The position numbers and the translations under genes were made by a program. Of a stretch of 10,906 nt of DNA, positions 6,774 through 10,906 are shown in pieces. Position 1 is the first letter of the stretch. Each line of letters opens with the position of its first letter. The DNA comes from Myxococcota bacterium. GTDB lineage: Bacteria; Myxococcota; Polyangia; GCA-2747355; JAKLHH01. The stretch spans positions 1-10,906 of the forward strand of contig JAKLHH010000141.1 in the NCBI GenBank assembly GCA_022710245.1. Direction: 5' to 3'. The notes beneath the pieces are model-generated. The model saw only the letters and a list, made by a program, of their open reading frames with translations, ran no database searches and had not been told where the DNA came from.

Positions 6774-7243
6774 TCGTGCTCCGCGACGCGGCGCTGGTGG
6801 TGCTGCTCGCCGGCGGGCTCGCGATCGCCTCGAACGCGCTCCGCGGCGCCAGCCGCCTGCCGCTCGTCGCCACGCGGCCCTATGACGTGCTGGTGCCCTG
6901 TCCGGACTTCAAGGGAGAGGCGACGGCGGTCGAGGCCGCGCAGGTCAGCGCCGGGGAGCGGGGGCTGCTCCTCGTCGACGCTCGCGAGCAGCCGGCGTTC
7001 GCCGCCTGGCACGCGCCAGGCGCCACCTCGATCCCCTTCGACTACCTCGCGCCGACCTCGCCGGAGGTCGTGCGCAAGGTGCTCTCCTCGGCGGCGCGGC
7101 GCGTGATCGTCTACGGCGACGGCGCGGACCCCGACTCCGGCGAGCAGCTCGCGCGCGAGCTCGGCGACCGCGGCGTGCGTAACGTGACGTTCGTGCGGGG
7201 CGGGGCGCCCGCGCTGCGCCGTCGCCTCGAGGGCGGGCGATGA
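6758..7243 (+). CDS. Membrane-anchored rhodanese-fold protein lacking the catalytic cysteine
   Basis: A 161-residue protein with one N-terminal hydrophobic segment (residues ~5-24), likely an anchor with the body in the periplasm, then a short 'YDVLVPCP' segment and a rhodanese domain (~55-158). The CDC25/rhodanese landmark 'LLVDAREQPAFAAWHAPGA' (Asp74, Arg76, His85, Gly88) is well kept. The active-site loop after the strand RRVIVY reads GDGADPDSGEQ, where typical rhodaneses have Cys at the position of Gly120; the only cysteine in the protein is Cys48, outside the loop. Sulfur transfer by the usual persulfide route is therefore not expected, and a binding or structural role is inferred. The GTG start has a GAGGCGG ribosome site inside the preceding gene. 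The stop overlaps the MauE-like start by 4 bases (ATGA), so the two are probably made together. Confidence 0.78.
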   Translation: MARPLIVLRDAALVVLLAGGLAIASNALRGASRLPLVATRPYDVLVPCPDFKGEATAVEAAQVSAGERGLLLVDAREQPAFAAWHAPGATSIPFDYLAPTSPEVVRKVLSSAARRVIVYGDGADPDSGEQLARELGDRGVRNVTFVRGGAPALRRRLEGGR

Positions 7244-7776
7244 CCACCTCGGCGACCGACGCGCGCCCGGCCGCGGCCCCGGCGGCCAAGAGGAGGCGGC
7301 CGCTCCTCGACTGGAGAGGCCACGCGGGGATCGCGCTGGCGGCGCGCCTCTACCTGGGCTTCGTCTTCCTCTACGCCTGCTGGCACAAGCTCCTCGACCC
7401 GGCGGCCTTCGCGCTCGACGTGGCGACCTACCAGCTGCTGCCGCTCGGGCTGATCAACCTGGCCGCGCTGGTCCTGCCCTGGGTCGAGCTCCTCGCGGGC
7501 GTGATGATCGTGCTCGGCTTTCGCACCCGGGCCGCCGCGCTGCTCCTCGCGGGCATGATGGTCATCTTCATGGTGGGGCTCGGCTGGGCGCTCCACCACC
7601 AGCTGGACATGTCCTGCGGCTGCTTCGCGTCCTCGAGCAAGCATGATCCGATCTCGGGCTGGACCATGCTGCGGGACGCGAGCTGGCTCGCGCTCGCGCT
7701 CTACGTGCTCGTCTTCGATCGCAGACCGCTCGGAGTGGATCGATGGCTCACTCGCTCGCCGGCGCCGGCACGCTGA
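7240..7776 (+). CDS. MauE/DoxX-like four-helix membrane protein
   Basis: A 178-residue integral membrane protein with four predicted helices (about residues 30-48, 68-92, 97-116 and 144-160) after a basic cytoplasmic tail. It matches the MauE family (PF07291, DoxX superfamily): 'RLYLGFVFLYACWHKLLDP' in helix 1, 'YQLLPLGLINLAALVLPWVE' in helix 2, and 'MSCGCFASS' (Cys126, Cys128) followed by 'WTMLRDASWL' before helix 4. MauE proteins are implicated in disulfide or redox handling during maturation of periplasmic proteins, and the CGC pair is the likely redox site. No methylamine dehydrogenase genes are nearby, so the mau role itself is unlikely. Adjacency to a periplasmic rhodanese-like protein suggests a shared thiol or sulfur redox function. 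It is preceded by a GAGGGCGGG ribosome site and overlaps the following lipoprotein gene by 34 bases. Confidence 0.83.
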   Translation: MTTSATDARPAAAPAAKRRRPLLDWRGHAGIALAARLYLGFVFLYACWHKLLDPAAFALDVATYQLLPLGLINLAALVLPWVELLAGVMIVLGFRTRAAALLLAGMMVIFMVGLGWALHHQLDMSCGCFASSSKHDPISGWTMLRDASWLALALYVLVFDRRPLGVDRWLTRSPAPAR

Positions 7777-10295
7777 GCCGCGGCCGGGTCGCCCTCGGCC
7801 TGGTCGCCGCGCTCGCGCTCCTCGCGGGCTGCGGCTCCACGGCCTGGCCCCTCGCCGACGCGGGGAGCGAGGGCACGCTCGCCGATCTCGCGGCGCGCGA
7901 GGCGAGCGCGGCGGACGGCGCCGGCGCGCCGGCGCTTTACCTGCAGCTCGAGGCGGGGCTCCCGGCCTGGCTGGGCCCGCGCCTGCGCGAGCTCCTCGGC
8001 GGGGCGAGCGCGCTCCCCCTCGTCGAGGTCCCGCCGACCGCGCCGCTGCCGTCCATGGCCGCGGGCTCGCTGGCGCTCGTCCTCGGCCAGAACGCGGGCG
8101 CCGCGCCGCTGGTCCCTGCCGCCGATCCCGAGCTGGCGGCGCTCGCCCCCGACGGGTTCCTGCTGCGGAGCGAGGAGGTGGGCGGCGCGCTGCGCCTCGT
8201 CGGCGTCGGCAAGGCCAGCCCCGATCACTACGGGACCAAGACGAACCGCGGCACGCTCTACGCCGCCTACGCCGCGCTCGAGGAGCTCGGCTTCGCGTTC
8301 CTCCACCCGCTGGCCCCGGTGCGGCCGGCGGCGCTCAGGCGACCCGCGCAGCCGCTCAGGGTGGCGGCCTCGCCGCGCTGGCGCGTGCGGGGCGTGCACC
8401 TCCACACCATGCACCCCCTCGAGCTGACCGAGCTGCTGAACGGCTGGGGCCCGGCCGGCCCCAGCGACCAGGCTGGCTTCGACCAGGGCCTCGCCGAGTG
8501 GCGGCGCGTCTGCGAGTGGCTCCTCGCCAACCGGCAGAACCTCGTCGAGTGGGTGCTCCTCGCCGCGCCCGAGTGGAGCGCCTTCGCCGAGTCGCCGCTC
8601 AGGCAGCAGCGCCTGGGCCAGCTCGTCGCCATCGCCCACGAGCACGGGCTGGCGGTGGGGGTGGACGCGGCGATCGTGCTCCAGCAGCAGCACGCCTTCC
8701 GCCTGATCACCCAGCAAGGCACGCTCGCCGAGGAGACGCAGCAGCTGCAGAACCGGGTCGACTACCTCCTCGGCGCCGGCTTCGATCTGATCAGCACGGA
8801 GAACGCCACCTCCGAGTTCACCGCGGGTGACGACCAGCGCATGCTCGCCTGGATCGACGCGCTGGCGACCTACGCGACGCAGAAGGGCAAGCACTCGCAC
8901 ATCAAGATCCACTGCTCGCAGGGGCTCACGGCGCCGAGCTTCAAGGACCCGAAGAGCGGCGCGCCGCTCAACTTCAACTTCTTGCCGCACTACGCGGTGC
9001 CAGAGATGGGCGTGCTCCCGCACACCGTGCAGCACTACTCGCTCGACGACCCGGCGCCGACCTACCGCAACACCGACTTCGGCTTCGTCCGCGACTTCCT
9101 GCGCCAGGAGGCGGGGCGCCGCACCGTGCTCTGGCACCCGGAGACCGCCTACTGGGTCAGCTTCGACGTGGACGTGCCGCTCTTCCTGCCGGTCTACGCC
9201 GAGCGGCGCCTGCACGACCTCAGGCTGATCGCGGCCGACGAGGACGCCGGGCTGGTCGGCGAGGGGCCGCACGCCGGCGCGCGCATCGACGGGCAGGTCT
9301 TCTTCTCCTCGGGCTGGGAGTGGGGCTACTGGCTGCACGACGTGGTCGCGGCGAGGGCGGCCTACGATCCGCAGCCCGCGGCGAAGAGCGACGCCGACGC
9401 CCTGCGCGCGCTCCTCGGCCCGCTGCTCCGCCCGCTCGGCGGCGCGGCCGCCGTGGAGCAGCTGGTCGCCGCCGCCGACGAGCAGCACCGCCTGCTGATC
9501 CTCGGCGAGGTGGGCGGCGTCGCGCCGAAGGAGATCGCGCAGCGCAGCGGCCAGGCCTACCTGCAGGGCTGGGAGAGCTTCGATGACCTCGGGATGCTGA
9601 TCGAGGGCGTGCCGGGGCTGCCGAAGCTACAGACCCAGCCCGACAAGCTGGGCCTGGTCACCATGCGGAACCCGCTGCACAGCGGCCCGAGCTACAGCAA
9701 GGAGGTGCGGCCGCTCCTCGCGGCGATGGCGAGCACCTTCGCCGCGCGCGCGCAGACGCTCGCCGCGCTCAGCGCGGAGCCGGAGGGTCGGGAGCTCCAG
9801 GGGGAGCTCGCCGCGGTCGCCCGCATGACCGCGCTGCGGGCGCGCCAGGTGCTCGGGCTCTACGACTACGTCGACGGGCTGGACCTCCTCGGTCAGCCGG
9901 GCGCCGCGGCCAAGCAGAGCCTGGCCGACGCGCGGGCCGCGCTGGACGAGGCGGCGCTCCTCGTCGCCCAGCGCGAGGCGAGCTACCGCGTCCCGGCCGC
10001 GCGGATCGCCGCCTGGCGCCCCGGCCCGACGGCTTATCCGTTCGGTTACCTGTGGACCGTGCGCCGCCTGCACTACTGGTGGCGCGACGAGGGCAAGGCG
10101 GTGCAAGCACCCGCCAGCCCCTGCTACCTCAACGTGATGAGCCCGGCGGGGATCGCGTTCGGCGAGGGTTTCTGGGTGGACAACGCCGCGCTGATCCAGA
10201 AGGTCCTCACCGCGGTCGGGCTCGGCTCGCTGGTCGGCGAGTGCCTGGTGGGTCCCGCCCAGGAGCCGACCTACCCGCCCGCAGGGCTGCGGTAG
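7743..10295 (+). CDS. Large lipoprotein with glycoside-hydrolase-like architecture
   Basis: An 850-residue lipoprotein. A basic n-region and hydrophobic core end in a perfect lipobox (LLAGC, Cys30), followed by a linker. Residues ~64-205 look like the N-terminal domain found before GH67/GH20-type TIM barrels: the end pattern 'TKTNRGTLYAAYAALEELG' then 'FAFLHP' (167-189) matches the 'R.G..yA.y..Le.lG.rf..P' signature. A probable (beta/alpha)8 barrel follows from 'RWRVRGVHLHTMHPLE' (212-227) to about 540. It includes 'GFDLISTENATSEF' (Glu353 and Glu358 as possible acids), 'HSHIKIHC', 'WHPETAYW' and 'FFSSGWEWGYWLHD' (520-532). The C-terminal ~300 residues are mainly helical. A carbohydrate-active role at the cell surface is the best guess, but the family and substrate are not identified. 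ATG 7743 is supported by GGAG 7 bases upstream and by the signal peptide. It is last in the operon. Confidence 0.66.
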   Translation: MAHSLAGAGTLSRGRVALGLVAALALLAGCGSTAWPLADAGSEGTLADLAAREASAADGAGAPALYLQLEAGLPAWLGPRLRELLGGASALPLVEVPPTAPLPSMAAGSLALVLGQNAGAAPLVPAADPELAALAPDGFLLRSEEVGGALRLVGVGKASPDHYGTKTNRGTLYAAYAALEELGFAFLHPLAPVRPAALRRPAQPLRVAASPRWRVRGVHLHTMHPLELTELLNGWGPAGPSDQAGFDQGLAEWRRVCEWLLANRQNLVEWVLLAAPEWSAFAESPLRQQRLGQLVAIAHEHGLAVGVDAAIVLQQQHAFRLITQQGTLAEETQQLQNRVDYLLGAGFDLISTENATSEFTAGDDQRMLAWIDALATYATQKGKHSHIKIHCSQGLTAPSFKDPKSGAPLNFNFLPHYAVPEMGVLPHTVQHYSLDDPAPTYRNTDFGFVRDFLRQEAGRRTVLWHPETAYWVSFDVDVPLFLPVYAERRLHDLRLIAADEDAGLVGEGPHAGARIDGQVFFSSGWEWGYWLHDVVAARAAYDPQPAAKSDADALRALLGPLLRPLGGAAAVEQLVAAADEQHRLLILGEVGGVAPKEIAQRSGQAYLQGWESFDDLGMLIEGVPGLPKLQTQPDKLGLVTMRNPLHSGPSYSKEVRPLLAAMASTFAARAQTLAALSAEPEGRELQGELAAVARMTALRARQVLGLYDYVDGLDLLGQPGAAAKQSLADARAALDEAALLVAQREASYRVPAARIAAWRPGPTAYPFGYLWTVRRLHYWWRDEGKAVQAPASPCYLNVMSPAGIAFGEGFWVDNAALIQKVLTAVGLGSLVGECLVGPAQEPTYPPAGLR

Positions 10296-10348
10296 CAGCG
10301 GCGGCGCTGGAAGCTTCTCCGAATAACCGCTCCGGTTGATGTGTTAAC

Positions 10349-10370
10349 CCGCTTGATAACCATCAAGCGG
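10349..10370. repeat. Perfect 9-bp inverted repeat, operator or terminator stem
   Basis: CCGCTTGAT (10349-10357) and its exact reverse complement ATCAAGCGG (10362-10370) are separated by AACC. It lies 54 bases after the stop of the large lipoprotein gene, so it may end that operon, but no T-tract follows directly (a run of seven T is 25 bases further on). Near-copies of the same 9-mer at 10332-10340 and 10425-10433 (8 of 9 each) suggest it could instead be a protein-binding site. Confidence 0.5.
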
Positions 10371-10400
10371 AAAGGTGCATCTGTTCTTTGTGTACTTTTT

Positions 10401-10428
10401 TTGAGCACACCCCTTGCGCTACTAATAA
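10401..10428 (+). promoter_or_regulatory. Candidate promoter for the sigma factor gene
   Basis: TTGAGC (10401-10406, 4 of 6) and TAATAA (10423-10428, 3 of 6) are 16 bases apart in the only AT-rich stretch of the window. A second possible pair, TTGCGC (10414-10419) with TAACAT (10436-10441), also has a 16-base spacer. The elements are individually weak; local AT content and position give most of the support. Confidence 0.3.
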
Positions 10429-10654
10429 AGCGGACTAACATGTAGGATCCGCTCGCACGGTTGACTTCAGGTCGAGCCCCCGCGGTTCCCTGGGGGGGGC
10501 GGCAGCCGCCATACCTCACGCGGCGCCCCATTCGAACCCCTGATTCGGCAGGGCAAGTCCGAAGATACCCATCGCTTGGTCGCGGCTTGCGAGCAAGCGC
10601 TGATCGATGCACCGCATCGCGTTGCGGGGCGACCCGCGCGCTGGAGATTGAGAG

Positions 10655-10906
10655 ATGCAGGCGACGAAGAGCAAACCAAACCGCACCCTGCGAGCCAAGC
10701 GGCCGAGCCCGAGCGCCAAGCGTGGGAGCGAGGGTCTGCGTGCATACTTCAGGGATATGTCAGAGCACTCCACGCTGTCGGCTCAGCAGGAGGCCCAGCT
10801 CGCGCAGGAGATCGAGCACCACGAGCGTCAGGTGTGGGCCGAGATCCTCACGCACGGACCGTCGCTCCCCTGGGTGTTCTCGGTGCTGGAGGAGCACGTA
10901 CCGGGC
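10655..10906 (+). CDS. Sigma-70 family RNA polymerase sigma factor, N-terminal part (3' end outside window)
   Basis: Only the first 84 codons are in the window and the frame is open to the edge. After a basic, Lys/Arg/Ser-rich tail (residues 1-26), residues ~28-58 match sigma region 1.2: 'LRAYFRDMSEHSTLSAQQE' then 'AQLAQEIE', comparable to the 'vr.YLreig.v.LLt.eeE..la.rIe' block of primary-type sigma factors. The next residues, 'VWAEILTHGPSLPWVFSVL', resemble the start of the non-conserved region that follows in RpoD-like proteins. An in-frame TGA at 10649-10651 fixes the start at 10655 or later, so the long acidic region 1.1 of housekeeping RpoD is absent. This suggests a group 2 or short primary-like sigma; the subgroup cannot be settled without regions 2-4. 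A GGAG lies about 9 bases upstream, with GAGAG nearer the ATG. Confidence 0.75.
   Translation, partial: MQATKSKPNRTLRAKRPSPSAKRGSEGLRAYFRDMSEHSTLSAQQEAQLAQEIEHHERQVWAEILTHGPSLPWVFSVLEEHVPG

Larger units (their letters stand above)
10296..10654. other. Intergenic leader region before the sigma factor gene
   Basis: No gene is supported here; ORFs on either strand lack coding character and ribosome sites. About 10316-10460 is clearly richer in A and T than the rest of the window. The remaining ~190 bases are GC-rich and hold several small inverted repeats: 10476-10481 with 10495-10500 around an eight-G run, GGCGGC/GCCGCC at 10498-10510, CCCTG/CAGGG at 10538-10553, GCTTG/CAAGC at 10585-10598 and CGATGC/GCATCG at 10605-10619. 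If transcription starts in the AT-rich part, the sigma gene would have a structured leader of roughly 200 bases. Confidence 0.5.

Noticed and set aside
7701..9488. Long minus-strand ORF of 595 codons opposite the MauE-like and large lipoprotein genes
   Set aside because: Arg/Val/Glu-rich composition typical of the antisense of GC-rich coding DNA; the plus-strand genes have lipobox, family motifs and ribosome sites.
10521..10553. TTCGAACCCC, reminiscent of a tRNA T-loop
   Set aside because: Neither strand gives a paired T-stem around TTCGAA, nor an acceptor or anticodon arm at the right distance.
10271..10773. Minus-strand ORFs of 85-113 codons in the gap before the sigma gene
   Set aside because: No ribosome site, no recognisable motif, and they run into the 3' end of the lipoprotein gene or the 5' end of the sigma gene antisense.

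Overview
The window is very GC-rich, with coding regions that strongly prefer G or C in third position. It is rich in lipobox-bearing proteins, has short intergenic gaps and carries many exported proteins of unknown role. This points to a deltaproteobacterial-type genome, most likely Myxococcota; that placement is inference from style and protein content. I see no insertion sequence, phage gene, CRISPR array, rRNA or tRNA.

Layout, left to right. (1) Bases 1-2366, plus strand: a tight three-gene run made of the C-terminal part of an RlaP/COG3541-type nucleotidyltransferase (cut by the window edge), a CHAP-domain lipoprotein resembling the amidase half of glutathionylspermidine synthetase/amidase, and a LolA-like probable lipoprotein. 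(2) Bases 2443-4278, minus strand: a seven-repeat beta-propeller lipoprotein, then a small exported protein whose start, Shine-Dalgarno site and signal peptide lie in one frame while its body lies in another (frameshift). (3) Bases 4433-5158, plus strand: a secreted protein of unknown family with a recognisable upstream promoter. (4) Bases 5189-5941, minus strand: an acyl-ACP thioesterase-type double-hotdog protein. (5) Bases 6069-10295, plus strand: a four-gene operon with overlapping genes, encoding a class I glutamine amidotransferase, a membrane-anchored rhodanese-fold protein without the catalytic cysteine, a MauE/DoxX-like four-helix membrane protein with a CGC motif, and an 850-residue lipoprotein with a glycoside-hydrolase-like architecture. 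(6) Bases 10296-10654: about 360 bases without a gene. The AT-rich part holds repeated 9-mers, hairpins and a possible promoter; the GC-rich part holds several more hairpins. (7) Bases 10655 to the window end: the first 84 codons of a sigma-70 family factor that starts almost directly at region 1.2.

How the genes may work together. Most encoded proteins are predicted to act in the envelope. The most suggestive unit is the 6069-10295 operon, where a periplasmic rhodanese-like domain is made next to a MauE-type redox membrane protein and translationally linked to a large outer-envelope lipoprotein. The substrate and purpose cannot be read from the sequence. The sigma factor begins a separate transcription unit with a long, structured leader.
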